NCBI RefSeq assembly: GCF_004366355.1
Contig: NZ_SODV01000001.1
Location: 3,472,001 to 3,536,000 of the forward strand
DNA length: 64,000 nt
Origin: Dinghuibacter silviterrae
Lineage (GTDB): Bacteria > Bacteroidota > Bacteroidia > Chitinophagales > Chitinophagaceae
Direction of reading: 5' to 3'
Shown: positions 52,386-60,450 of the stretch, piece by piece
Layout: each line of letters opens with the position of its first letter
How positions within the stretch are numbered: position 1 is the first letter of the stretch
Notes under the pieces: model-generated
The model's database searches: none
The model's input: only the letters and a program-made list of their open reading frames with translations
What the model was told of the DNA's origin: nothing
Position numbers and translations under genes: made by a program

Positions 52386-54620
52386 ATGAAAACCATTGCT
52401 TATATCGTTCTATTTGCTCTCCTGGCGGGGGGCGTTCAGGCCCAGGAAAACCTGTCCCTCGCCATGGCCGATAAAGCTTATGACGCCGAAGAGTACAGCC
52501 TGGCGGCACGGCTTTATGAAAAGGTGGAGCATTATCACTCCTTACGTTTTTACAAGTTACCGGTGGATATTCCCTCCCGGCTGGCCCACTGTTACCGCGT
52601 GCTAAACGATTATAAGGACGCCGCCCGCTGGTACAAACGCATCACCGACCAGGCCCCGGTGCGCGCGGAAGACTGGGTTGGCTATGGAGATGCCCTCAAA
52701 AGCCTTGGCCAATACGCGGACGCCAAGGTCGCCTACCGTCACGTACCCGATAGTCTTTATAACCGGATCCGCGACCGCGTCGACGGTTGTGATTCGGCGC
52801 TCGTCTGGATGACCGCCCCCGCGGCCTATTCGGTGTCCAACCTTGCTGCAGTCAACACCTCAGGTTCAGACTGGGGAGCGGTCGCGTATGGGCGGTCGGT
52901 GGTGTTTACCTCCGACAGCGGCCGCACTACGGACAACTCCCGCAACGCAGGTTTTTTTGCCGCGCTCGGCGGGTTCCCCACCGGTGGTCCCTACCAAAAG
53001 GTCTATGTGCTCGACAGCGGTGGGGTGAGCGGCTTCTCCCCGGTGGTCAACAACGAGCGCTACCACGACGGCGCCGTTACCTTTGACCGCACCGGCGACA
53101 CCGCCTGGTTTAGCGTCACCAATACCGCCGCGCTCAAAGATCCCGGGGACAAGATCCAGTACAAACAGGGGTTGAAGACGGTGACCATCAACATCCGCCG
53201 GCTGGAGCTCTGGTGGACGGCGAAAGACAGTAGCGGTGGTTGGGGTATGGCGCATCCTTTTGCTTACAACAATAGCGCGTTGTACTCTATTGGCCAGGCG
53301 GCCATTTCAGGACCGGTCCTGTACTTTGCCAGCGACATGCCCGGTGGGTATGGCAAATCCGACATCTGGTATTGTCTCCGCCAGGCAGACGGCTCCTGGT
53401 CCGTGCCGGTCAACTGCGGGCCGGCGGTGAACACCGCGGAAGAAGACGCCTTTCCCTATATCGGGCCCGACGGCACGCTTTATTTCGCCAGTAAGGGGCA
53501 TGTGGGGATGGGTGGGTTCGATGTCTTTAGGGCGACGGGCTCTTTGTCTTCCTGGTCGGATGTCCGCAACCTCGGGTACCCGCTGAATTCTTCCGGGGAT
53601 GATTTTTACTTTACGATGCGGGGGACCTCGTCGGGGTATGTGTCTTCGGACAGGCCCGGGGGGAGTGGGAGTGATGATATCTACGAGTTTGACGTGTTGA
53701 AGTTGATTTTTCCGGTGCGTTCAGGGGCGGATTTGACGTATACAGAGGATGCGCCTGGCGGGGAGCCGGCGCATGTGGCGCTCGTTGTGAACGTGCCTGA
53801 GGAGGTCGTTATCGCTGCGCGGACGCCTGTTAAAAAAATGGCCCCCGCGCCTGGGGACTCCGGCGGCTCCGAGCCGGGTGATGCCCCTGGCGGTGCGCCT
53901 CGGCCCGAGAAATCCGCCGCTGTTGCGCCCGACCCGGCCGTCGCCGCCGCGCCCGATCCGGTCGATGCCGCCGCACCGTCGCCCGCCCCCGGCGTCCGCC
54001 ACCTCATCCTACGCACCCGCGTCTTCGACAAACTCACAGGTGAACCCCTGGCGGGCGCCCAGGTCAAAGTGACCGGCGATAAGCGGCCCACCATAACCGG
54101 CAAGACGGGCGTTGTCTACCGCGTGATTGCGCCCGGCTCCCGCTATATCGACAGCGCCTTTAAGGAAAGCTATTCCACCGGCGAAGTCGTGGTGAGCACC
54201 GAGGGCGGGACCACCGACACCGTGACCCTGGAAATGTACCTCCTGAAGGCGCCCACGAAAGGAGACGTGTTCGTCCTCCATAACGTCTACTTCGACCTTG
54301 ACAAAGCCACCATCCGGGCAGACGCCGCCGCCGAACTCGACCGCGTCGTTGCCTATATGAAGCAGTTCCCCAACATCAGCATCGACCTGTCTGCGCATAC
54401 CGACAGCCGCGGCAACGACGCCTACAACATGGCGCTGTCCATCCGTCGCGCCCGGTCCGCCCGCTATTACCTGTACAAACACGGGATTGCCTATAGCCGC
54501 ATGACGGCTCATGGCTACGGGGAAACCCGGCTGGTGAACGGGTGTAAGAACGACGTGCCCTGTACGGATGAGCAGCACCAGGAGAACCGGCGTGTGGAAG
54601 TGAAGGTGTTGAAATCGTAA
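52386..54620 (+). CDS. OmpA family protein with TPR and WD40-like regions
   Basis: This 744-residue protein has a signal peptide (TIAYIVLFALLAGGVQAQ), an N-terminal TPR-like part (about 25-130), WD40-like PD40 beta-propeller repeats (about 130-440; YFASDMPGGYGKSDIWYC, YFASKGHVGMGGFDVF), a Pro/Ala-rich linker (500-545), a CarboxypepD-like domain (about 550-610) and an OmpA domain (about 625-744; NVYFDLDKATIRADAAAELD, SAHTDSRGNDAYNM, RRVEVKV). OmpA domains bind peptidoglycan. The 11-bp gap after SprF and the common gene order adhesin-SprF-OmpA suggest it anchors the secretion assembly to the cell wall. Confidence 0.92.
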   Translation: MKTIAYIVLFALLAGGVQAQENLSLAMADKAYDAEEYSLAARLYEKVEHYHSLRFYKLPVDIPSRLAHCYRVLNDYKDAARWYKRITDQAPVRAEDWVGYGDALKSLGQYADAKVAYRHVPDSLYNRIRDRVDGCDSALVWMTAPAAYSVSNLAAVNTSGSDWGAVAYGRSVVFTSDSGRTTDNSRNAGFFAALGGFPTGGPYQKVYVLDSGGVSGFSPVVNNERYHDGAVTFDRTGDTAWFSVTNTAALKDPGDKIQYKQGLKTVTINIRRLELWWTAKDSSGGWGMAHPFAYNNSALYSIGQAAISGPVLYFASDMPGGYGKSDIWYCLRQADGSWSVPVNCGPAVNTAEEDAFPYIGPDGTLYFASKGHVGMGGFDVFRATGSLSSWSDVRNLGYPLNSSGDDFYFTMRGTSSGYVSSDRPGGSGSDDIYEFDVLKLIFPVRSGADLTYTEDAPGGEPAHVALVVNVPEEVVIAARTPVKKMAPAPGDSGGSEPGDAPGGAPRPEKSAAVAPDPAVAAAPDPVDAAAPSPAPGVRHLILRTRVFDKLTGEPLAGAQVKVTGDKRPTITGKTGVVYRVIAPGSRYIDSAFKESYSTGEVVVSTEGGTTDTVTLEMYLLKAPTKGDVFVLHNVYFDLDKATIRADAAAELDRVVAYMKQFPNISIDLSAHTDSRGNDAYNMALSIRRARSARYYLYKHGIAYSRMTAHGYGETRLVNGCKNDVPCTDEQHQENRRVEVKVLKS

Positions 54621-54629
54621 CTTTGTGGG

Positions 54630-54920
54630 ATGGACACTTACACCGTCGTCAACAACGAACACGAAAAACAATTTGAAATCACGGCCGATGGCGAAAAGGC
54701 TTACTTAGTTTACCGGTTTTATAAAGGCGACATCGCCTTCATGCACACCTTTGTACCGAAAACCCTGGAGGGGAGAGGCATCGCGGAAGCCCTTGTCAAA
54801 GCGGCTTTCGCGTATGCCGAAACCCACAAACAGCCCGTGATGAACTATTGCCCCTATGTGTCCGTGTATCTCAAAAGACACCCGGAGTATAAGAAGTTCC
54901 TGGATCCTCAGTATGGCTGA
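54630..54920 (+). CDS. Small GNAT-like acetyltransferase (YidJ/GCN5-related group)
   Basis: This 96-residue protein matches the short N-acetyltransferase-like family: FEITADGEKAYLVYRFYKGDIAFMHTFVP, the acetyl-CoA loop LEGRGIAEALVKAAFAYA near 49-66, and the terminal NYCPYVSVYLKRHPEYKKFL. Such proteins are cytoplasmic with unknown acceptors. TAACTTTG at 54618-54625 is a full match to the Bacteroidota -7 box, giving it a likely own promoter overlapping the OmpA stop. The 3' end overlaps the decayed reductase by 13 bp. Confidence 0.88.
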   Translation: MDTYTVVNNEHEKQFEITADGEKAYLVYRFYKGDIAFMHTFVPKTLEGRGIAEALVKAAFAYAETHKQPVMNYCPYVSVYLKRHPEYKKFLDPQYG

Positions 54921-55132
54921 TAGGTCAGCAGCACACTCCCGGTATTGAACACCCGGCTCGCCACCAGCTTGAGGTCGAGCCGGCGCCGATGGCGACCGGG
55001 TTGATCATGAATTGGTATTCGTCCACCAGGCCGGCCTGTGCGAGCTGGGTGACGATCTGGCCGCTGCCCGGGACGGTCAGGTTGCGGGTCTTTTTCAACG
55101 CTCTGGCCGGAGAAGAAACCATTGATGGTCAT
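54908..55132 (-). pseudogene. Decayed dihydrofolate-reductase-like (RibD C-terminal family) gene
   Basis: Pieces of one family appear in two frames. MTINGFFSGQS near 55132 is an N-terminal fragment (relatives read LDGFFSGPNGE). TVPGSGQIVTQLAQAGLVDE with YQFMINPVAIGAG, in another frame, is a central-to-late part. LDLKLVASRVFNTGSVLLTY, back in the first frame, is the C-terminal end. About 120 residues between the first and second pieces and about ten between the second and third are gone. The gene is therefore broken by at least two deletions with frame changes and is not expected to make an active enzyme. Confidence 0.8.
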
Positions 55133-55145
55133 GGAGTTGAATTTT

Positions 55146-55574
55146 TTAGGACAGGTTGCAGGAAACAAAAATCGCCTCCAGGACAACCCCCACCACCATA
55201 GCGATCAACCGGGCGGTGTAGATCAGTTGGGACCACCGCATCGATTTCCGCCAAATCTTTAATAAGGCGTCGTCGTCGTCCATGTCCTCGCCGATCTGAC
55301 GGTCCACCTCGTCCATCAATGTCCTGTCGGTGGAAATGTCCACCATGTTGGCGGGGACGTACAGGATGATCGACAAAAGCAAACATCCCAGGGAGGCAAA
55401 CATCAGCCATTCCCCGTGGGCGCTCTGGATCTTAAAGAACTTGTCGTTGAGCGTCAGGAAAAAGGCCAGTGCCCCCGCCGAAATGTAGGTGATGGTCGTG
55501 TGGTATTCCTTTTCCTTGTCGGTGATGTCCTTTTGCAGGGTGTCCCGGTAGCCGGACAGGGTGTCGTCGCTCAT
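55146..55574 (-). CDS. Small membrane protein of unknown function
   Basis: This 142-residue protein begins at MSDDTLSGYRDTLQKDITDKEKEYHT (cut); a much longer frame runs antisense through the divergent gene and was discarded. It has two hydrophobic helices (TYISAGALAFFLTL and WLMFASLGCLLLSIILYVPA), an acidic linker (DEVDRQIGEDMDDDD), and a third helix at the C-terminus (ARLIAMVVGVVLEAIFV). It diverges from the DUF6090-like membrane protein gene with 42 bp between starts, which suggests co-regulation. I do not recognise a defined family. Confidence 0.7.
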   Translation of the reverse strand: MSDDTLSGYRDTLQKDITDKEKEYHTTITYISAGALAFFLTLNDKFFKIQSAHGEWLMFASLGCLLLSIILYVPANMVDISTDRTLMDEVDRQIGEDMDDDDALLKIWRKSMRWSQLIYTARLIAMVVGVVLEAIFVSCNLS

Positions 55575-55616
55575 GAGCGCCAAACTAATCAAATTTGAGT
55601 ATATTGTCTGTTCATT

Positions 55617-56348
55617 ATGTCGGAAAACGAAATCGTCAAACACTTGGAGGTCGCCTACAAAAACGCAAAGAACCCCCACACGCCCTGGCTGGTTAAGCTC
55701 AGGGAAATCCTGATCGAGGTCCTGATCATTGTTTTTGCCGTGACCATATCCATCTGGTTCCACAATTGGAGCGACAGCTTGCATGAACAAAAAGAGGAAC
55801 GGGAGTTCCTCCAGGGGCTGAGACAGGACATCCAGACCGACATGGACAATGCCAGGACCGGCCGTGACTTTTACAAAAACGCCGTGGTTCAGTTCGACTA
55901 CTTTATCCGCGTGGGGAAAGGAATGCCCCTCGATCAAGACAGCCTGATTGCCTACGGGGGGGCTTTTTTCAACACCACGGACCTCGATCCCAACGTCAGC
56001 CGTTACGAGGGTTTGAAGGGGAGCGGCAAGTTTGGGATCATTCGCAACAAGGCGCTGCTGGACGAAGTGATCAGCCTGCACGAGAACCAGATCAAACGCG
56101 TCGAAAACCTAAACCGCTATTATTACGAATACGTGATGAACGTGAGCAGCTTTGTCCGGCAGCACGCCATCCTGAACCAGGCTGGCACGGCGATTGAGGA
56201 TGGGGAAGGGATGCTTCGGCTGTCAGAGATGCGCTTCCTGGTCGCCGCGGGGAAGAGCTTTATTACCGGCAATGTGAACCGGAGCTATGATACCTGTATC
56301 GCGACGTGTACCGACCTTACGAAGAAAATCGATGAGGAATTACAATAA
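55617..56348 (+). CDS. DUF6090-like membrane-anchored protein
   Basis: This 243-residue protein has one transmembrane helix (ILIEVLIIVFAVTISIWFHNW, about 31-51) and a helical extracytoplasmic domain that starts HEQKEEREFLQGLRQDIQTD. The layout and the EFLQGLRxDI motif agree with the DUF6090 family common in Bacteroidota, whose role is unknown. The domain is rich in Glu/Lys/Asn and predicted coiled coil. It is followed 6 bp later by the GlxA-like regulator. Confidence 0.75.
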   Translation: MSENEIVKHLEVAYKNAKNPHTPWLVKLREILIEVLIIVFAVTISIWFHNWSDSLHEQKEEREFLQGLRQDIQTDMDNARTGRDFYKNAVVQFDYFIRVGKGMPLDQDSLIAYGGAFFNTTDLDPNVSRYEGLKGSGKFGIIRNKALLDEVISLHENQIKRVENLNRYYYEYVMNVSSFVRQHAILNQAGTAIEDGEGMLRLSEMRFLVAAGKSFITGNVNRSYDTCIATCTDLTKKIDEELQ

Positions 56349-56354
56349 AAACCT

Positions 56355-57314
56355 ATGCTTGCTGTATCGTTACTCATCTTTGACGCCGTCGTCCCTTCTT
56401 CGGTGACCGGCGTGCTCGACCTCCTGGCCGGCGCCAACCGCTACCAGCAGATGACGGGCAAAGAACCCGCCTTTGCCGTCGAGCTGGTAGGGGAGTGTCC
56501 CCCTGCGTTCGCACCCCTGGCGTTTAAATCTTTTTCCACAGCCACCCGGCCCGGCCTGGTCATCGTACCTTCTTTTATGGTAGACGACCTGAGTGTCCTG
56601 AGCCGCTACCCCGCCTCGATCCGCTGGCTAAAAACCATACACGGGACCGGTGCCGAAATCGCGAGTCTTTGCGCCGGAAGCTATTTCCTCGCGGAGGCCG
56701 GTTTGCTGGACGGCAAGACCGTCGCTTCCCACTGGGCCGTCCTGGAAGACATGCAACGGCGTTATCCCGCCATCCGGACAACTTCCGACCGGGTGATCAC
56801 CGACCAGGATGGCGTTTATACCAGCGGGGGCGCTTTTTCCTCCCTAAAACTGGTCCTTTACCTCATCGAAAAGTTTTGCGGACGCGAAGCCGCGCTTTGG
56901 ATCAGCAAGATGTACGCCATCGAGCTCGACCGCGGGAGTCCCGCCCACTTTGCCGTGTTTACCGGCCAGCACCAACACGGGGACACCGCCATCCTCCAGG
57001 CCCAGGCCTATCTGGAAAAACACTACCAGGACGAGCTCTCCATCGACCTCCTGGCGGGCAACGTCCACATGGGGAAGCGTAATTTTATCCGCCGTTTCAA
57101 AGCCGCCACCAACAACACCCCCTTTGAATACCTCCAGCGCGTCCGTATCGAATCCGCCAAAAAGGCCATCGAAAGAAACGAACGCGACCTGCCCCTGATC
57201 ATGGACGAGTCCGGTTACCGCGACCCCAAGGCCTTCCGGACGATCTTCAAGCGTATCACGGGGTTGTCGCCCATGGAGTATAAAAGGAAATACGCCAGGC
57301 GGTATACGGGGTAG
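56355..57314 (+). CDS. GlxA-type AraC family transcriptional regulator (DJ-1/PfpI domain)
   Basis: This 319-residue protein joins an N-terminal DJ-1/PfpI domain (about 1-185; nucleophile-elbow-like SLCAGSYFLAEAG with Cys106 and VASHWAVLEDM) with a C-terminal HTH_18 domain (about 215-317; LSIDLLAGNVHMGKRNFIRRF and YRDPKAFRTIFKRITGLSPMEY). Such regulators sense a small metabolite through the inactive amidase-like domain and activate or repress nearby genes. No obvious operator was found. Its stop shares bases with an earlier frame of the following lipoprotein. Confidence 0.92.
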   Translation: MLAVSLLIFDAVVPSSVTGVLDLLAGANRYQQMTGKEPAFAVELVGECPPAFAPLAFKSFSTATRPGLVIVPSFMVDDLSVLSRYPASIRWLKTIHGTGAEIASLCAGSYFLAEAGLLDGKTVASHWAVLEDMQRRYPAIRTTSDRVITDQDGVYTSGGAFSSLKLVLYLIEKFCGREAALWISKMYAIELDRGSPAHFAVFTGQHQHGDTAILQAQAYLEKHYQDELSIDLLAGNVHMGKRNFIRRFKAATNNTPFEYLQRVRIESAKKAIERNERDLPLIMDESGYRDPKAFRTIFKRITGLSPMEYKRKYARRYTG

Positions 57315-57349
57315 TGCAACGGTTCCTGTTGCCCGGTTGTCAACGGGGT

Positions 57350-57784
57350 ATGAAACGACTCCTCCTTTGTTGCCTGGTCCTGGCCGCTTGTAAAAAATAT
57401 GCCGCTTCTCCCGATCCCGCCTACTGTGGAAAATGGACGTGGGTCCGTTCGGTTACAGGTCCTACGGAAACTTTCGCCACTCCTGGCGACACTACGGTGC
57501 TGAATCTGGAAACGGACGGCAGCTATCAGGTCCTGTATAACGGCCAGGTGGTCCTCCGGGGCTCCTTTGGACTTAGCTCTTTTGGGCTTAGCGCTACGAG
57601 CCTGGGCGGCGACCTCCTGAAACTGAGCAACACCTCCGGCCAATTGCTCCTGCCCCCGGAGAGTATAGTCATCCTGCGTCCCGAGACCCAGATCATCACT
57701 ACTTTGGGCGAACCGAACGATACGCTCACCATGACGGAATACCCCACCAGCCCCGATGCCACGACCAATGTTTTCGGAAGATAA
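57350..57784 (+). CDS. Small lipoprotein, lipocalin-like
   Basis: This 144-residue protein starts at MKRLLLCCLVLAACKK, a lipoprotein signal with the acylated Cys14; a GTG start 36 bp upstream is rejected because it puts non-hydrophobic residues before the signal. The mature domain begins CGKWTWVRSVTGPTETF and has alternating beta strands with a LNLETDGSYQVLYNG turn, as in the lipocalin-like DUF domains of Bacteroidota lipoproteins. The ligand is unknown. Confidence 0.75.
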   Translation: MKRLLLCCLVLAACKKYAASPDPAYCGKWTWVRSVTGPTETFATPGDTTVLNLETDGSYQVLYNGQVVLRGSFGLSSFGLSATSLGGDLLKLSNTSGQLLLPPESIVILRPETQIITTLGEPNDTLTMTEYPTSPDATTNVFGR

Positions 57785-57813
57785 TTTTCTACCTTAGCGG
57801 GCAAATCACTTAT

Positions 57814-58350
57814 ATGAGATATCTAATTGCCTTGCTATGTCTGTCTTCTGTTTCTTTGACCGCCTCCGCACAAAGCCTGAGCGGCGATGACGTGAAAACC
57901 CAGTTTATCGCCGACTGGAACCGGGCCAAGTCCTATACGGACAAGTACCTGTCCGCCATGCCCGCCGACAAGTATTCCTTCAAGGCGGTCGACAGCACCC
58001 GCAGCTATGCGCAGCAGATGCTCCACCTGGCCAGCGCCAACTATTTCCTCGTCTCGACCGCCCTGGGTGAGAAACCCCAGGCCGCCGTGTTTGGCGCGGA
58101 AGAACGTTCCAGCGCGCAAAGCGCCGACTCCGTCCAGTATTATGTCAACGCCAGCTATGACTTTGTGATCAACGAGCTGCAAGCGCTCGATCCCTCCACC
58201 CTCGGCGCCAAGGTAAAGCTCCGGACCTTCGAAGCCACGCGCTTCGCCCTGCTCGAAAAGGCGTTTGAGCACCAGACCCACCATCGTGGCCAGACGACCA
58301 TTTACATTCGTTTGCTGGGGATACGGCCGCCTAATGAGCAGCTGTTTTAG
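57814..58350 (+). CDS. DinB family protein, exported
   Basis: This 178-residue protein has a signal peptide (MRYLIALLCLSSVSLTASAQ) ahead of a DinB four-helix domain. Metal-ligand positions are the His in QQMLHLASANYF near 71 and those in FEHQTHHRGQTTIYIRLLGI near 155-160. Exported DinB proteins are frequent in this group, and their reaction is unknown. TACCTTAG just upstream (57790-57797) is a near match to the -7 box. It is only distantly like the cytoplasmic DinB at 18541, sharing the HHRGQ and RLLGI/RSLGI ends. Confidence 0.88.
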   Translation: MRYLIALLCLSSVSLTASAQSLSGDDVKTQFIADWNRAKSYTDKYLSAMPADKYSFKAVDSTRSYAQQMLHLASANYFLVSTALGEKPQAAVFGAEERSSAQSADSVQYYVNASYDFVINELQALDPSTLGAKVKLRTFEATRFALLEKAFEHQTHHRGQTTIYIRLLGIRPPNEQLF

Positions 58351-58438
58351 GGTTATCCTTCTTTTCCATCTTTCCACCGGCATGTGTATGTGTTACCCGG
58401 CATATCCATGCCGGTGGCCTTTTTGAACCCGTTCAAAG

Positions 58439-58753
58439 CTACCATAGCTTGGAGAGCACCACGAGCGCTATAAAAATGACGACGATGGCGGCCAGGAGAT
58501 AGGTATTCCATGGGTGCTTGAAACGCGACTTTATGTCTTTGTCCATCTCAAAACCCCGCTGGGACCCACACGTGTGGCAAAATACCGTGGCGTGTTTGTC
58601 CAAAGGCATGACGGGGATATTGTATACATGGAAATAGCGACTGCTGACCATAATGTCGTGGACACTGTGGCTCCGGCAATTAGAGCAAAACATAAATTGT
58701 TCTTCGACGCCGATAGGCACGGTACGGGTGCCTTTGATCAGAAGGAAAAGCAT
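58439..58753 (-). CDS. Zinc-ribbon membrane protein
   Basis: This 104-residue protein starts at MLFLLIKGTRTVPIGVEEQ; 16 extra codons are open upstream but overlap the promoter of the ArsR operon. It has two CxxC pairs, FCSNCRSHS and FCHTCGSQRG, framing VSSRYFHVYNIPVMPLDK, which is the pattern of zinc-ribbon family proteins, and a C-terminal helix (YLLAAIVVIFIALVVLS). The zinc domain would sit in the cytoplasm. Function is unknown. It diverges from the ArsR-SRPBCC-SRPBCC operon. Confidence 0.8.
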   Translation of the reverse strand: MLFLLIKGTRTVPIGVEEQFMFCSNCRSHSVHDIMVSSRYFHVYNIPVMPLDKHATVFCHTCGSQRGFEMDKDIKSRFKHPWNTYLLAAIVVIFIALVVLSKLW

Positions 58754-58793
58754 AGGGTAGCAAGATACTTTAAAATAATTTTTGCAAAAAAGC

Positions 58794-58841
58794 TTGCGCA
58801 AGCAAATCCTTGCTCATATCTTTGTGCAAGTACTTACTTGC
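58794..58841 (+). promoter_or_regulatory. Promoter and two ArsR-type operators of second ArsR-SRPBCC operon
   Basis: TTG (58794-58796), a 20-nt spacer and TATCTTTG (58817-58824) form a consensus Bacteroidota promoter. GCAAGTA-CT-TACTTGC (58826-58841) is a perfect dyad at the expected start point, and GCAAGCA-AA-TCCTTGC (58798-58813) is a one-mismatch dyad in the spacer; centres are 28 bp apart. The core AAGTA-2 nt-TACTT is shared with the operators at 33565 and 33591, with a C/G change at the outer positions. Confidence 0.75.
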
Positions 58842-58846
58842 GAATT

Positions 58847-59164
58847 ATGGAAATGAGAAGGGACGTATTTCAGGCCATCGCCGACCCCACACGGCGTACG
58901 ATCATCGGAATGGTGGCGGCAAAGCCCCAGAACCTGAACTCGATCGCGGAACAGTTCGAGATGAGCCGGCAGGCGATATCGCTACACATCAAGATCCTGC
59001 ACGAATGTGGGCTGTTAAAGGTCGAGCCCCAGGGGCGGGAGCGCTGGTGCACCATCCAGCCGGAGAAACTCGTCGAGGTAGCGGAATGGGTGGAACCTTT
59101 CCGGAAGATGTGGGACAATCGTCTCGACCTATTAGGTAATGTCCTTAAAGAAATGAAAAAATGA
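58847..59164 (+). CDS. ArsR family transcriptional regulator
   Basis: This 105-residue winged-helix repressor reads RRDVFQAIADPTRRTIIGMV, the recognition helix MSRQAISLHIKILHECGLL and the wing KVEPQGRERWCTIQPEKL. It is a paralogue of the ArsR protein at 33612, with a similar recognition helix, in keeping with the similar operators. No metal-binding CxC is present. A longer open frame to 58514 passes antisense through the zinc-ribbon gene and was discarded. It overlaps the first SRPBCC gene by 4 bp. Confidence 0.9.
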   Translation: MEMRRDVFQAIADPTRRTIIGMVAAKPQNLNSIAEQFEMSRQAISLHIKILHECGLLKVEPQGRERWCTIQPEKLVEVAEWVEPFRKMWDNRLDLLGNVLKEMKK

Positions 59165-59574
59165 CTATCGAAAGAATCTACGACTCCCCTGTCACCGACG
59201 TATGGCAGGCGATCACCAGGGTGGACCTCCTGCGTCAGTGGTATTTCCAGATCCCTGAGTTCAGGGCGGAGGTGGGCTTTGCCTTTTCTTTTGCGGGCAC
59301 CTGCGAGACCAAACCCAATGTCCACCTCTGCGAGGTCACCGAAGTAGTCCCTGGCAAAAAGCTCGCCTATACCTGGCGGTATGAAGGCGAGGAAGGGCTG
59401 TCGCTTGTCACTTACGAACTTTTCCCCGAAGGGGAGAACACCCGGTTGCGGTTGACGCACGAGGGGTTGGAAAGCTTTTCCGCCGAGGTACGGAAGGCGA
59501 AGAATGTCGAAAGCGGCTGGGCCTTTCTTCTCAACACCGCGTTACCTGAATTTTTACAAAAACAAGCTGTATGA
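59161..59574 (+). CDS. SRPBCC (AHSA1-like) domain protein
   Basis: This 137-residue protein shows IERIYDSPVTDVWQAITRVDLLRQWYFQ, FRAEVGFAFSFAG, LCEVTEVVPGKKLAYTWRYEG and a C-terminal helix (ESGWAFLLNTALPEFLQK), close in pattern to the protein at 31590. It is coupled by 4-bp overlaps to the ArsR gene before and to another SRPBCC gene after it. The operon is ArsR-SRPBCC-SRPBCC, where the ArsR protein probably senses or limits the same pathway. The ligand is unknown. Confidence 0.9.
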   Translation: MTIERIYDSPVTDVWQAITRVDLLRQWYFQIPEFRAEVGFAFSFAGTCETKPNVHLCEVTEVVPGKKLAYTWRYEGEEGLSLVTYELFPEGENTRLRLTHEGLESFSAEVRKAKNVESGWAFLLNTALPEFLQKQAV

Positions 59575-60011
59575 ACCATTATTCCGCCACGATCAAAGTG
59601 GACAAAACACCCGCCGAATTATTCGACGCCGTTTGCCGGGTCAACGAATGGTGGACGGGCAACCTTACGGGCGACACCCGCGGGTTGGACAGCGTCTTCA
59701 CCATTCGTTTTGGAAAGACCTTCGTGACCATGAAGCTGATCGAATGGATCCCGGATCAAAAAGTGACCTGGGAGGTTGTCGATAGTTTTTTAGACTTCGT
59801 CAGCGACGCACACGAATGGCAACACACGACACTTGTATGGGACATCATCCCCGGCGGCATACGAATGACCCACGTCGGTCTTGTGCCCGAGGTGGAATGT
59901 TTCGACAATTGCCAAAAGGGTTGGGACTTTTATGTCAAGACCAGTCTTCTCAAGCTCCTCACCGAAGGCCAGGGTATGCCCGAGAAAAGGGCTCAGCAGG
60001 TGACCCTGTAG
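59571..60011 (+). CDS. SRPBCC domain protein, second in operon
   Basis: This 146-residue protein has a more divergent SRPBCC domain: YSATIKVDKTPAELFDAVCRVNEWWTGN, DSVFTIRFGKTFVTMKLIEWIPDQKVTWEVV (cut), and the C-terminal helix GWDFYVKTSLLKLLTEGQG. The WW-T-N motif resembles the START/ATPase-activator-like proteins found as the last gene in ArsR-SRPBCC operons of Bacteroidota. It overlaps the previous gene by 4 bp and ends the operon; decayed sequence follows on the opposite strand. Confidence 0.85.
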   Translation: MNHYSATIKVDKTPAELFDAVCRVNEWWTGNLTGDTRGLDSVFTIRFGKTFVTMKLIEWIPDQKVTWEVVDSFLDFVSDAHEWQHTTLVWDIIPGGIRMTHVGLVPEVECFDNCQKGWDFYVKTSLLKLLTEGQGMPEKRAQQVTL

Positions 60012-60387
60012 TCTTCCACTTTCTCCGTTCCCGTCAGTACGACGATGCCTTTATCATAACGGATCAGCGCGATTTCTGGGGCCCGGGTGGGTGTTACCTG
60101 CCACTGGCCGCCGGTGCGGGCCAGCTCCTCAAAACCTTCCTTGCCGCATGGGGTTGTATAAACATCGCGTGACCGGTGCTCAAGGACACCGGCCGAAGAT
60201 CGACCTGGTGGGTCGTGTTGCCCTCGATCATCACAAAAAGCATATAGGCACTCAGCCGTCGGGGAGCGCCCAAAGCCACGCCGGACGGCGGTTGCATGGG
60301 CGCATGCGAAGACGTAACCAGCATGGGAAGGGTGGGGTGCTGGGACAGTTGTTGCAAAAGACCCGCGGTGCTGGCTATGGTAGACAA
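59993..60387 (-). pseudogene. Decayed AraC-type regulator N-terminal region and an unidentified remnant
   Basis: In one frame (60387-60094) a 97-residue piece includes RRLSAYMLFVMIEGNTTHQVDL and VSLSTGHAMFIQPHA, which match the N-terminal sensing domain of Bacteroidota AraC-type regulators; the HTH region is absent. From about 60165 leftwards a different frame reads EELARTGGQWQVTPTRAPEI and IALIRYDKGIVVLTGTEKVE up to a stop at 59993, which I cannot place. The two do not form one gene. The stretch 60012-60450, with no intact gene, is best read as two joined remnants. Confidence 0.55.
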
Positions 60388-60450
60388 GGACGAAACCGTT
60401 TGCGCAAATTTCCGGTTTTATTGTTGAAAAAATAAGCAACCTTTAGGCCT

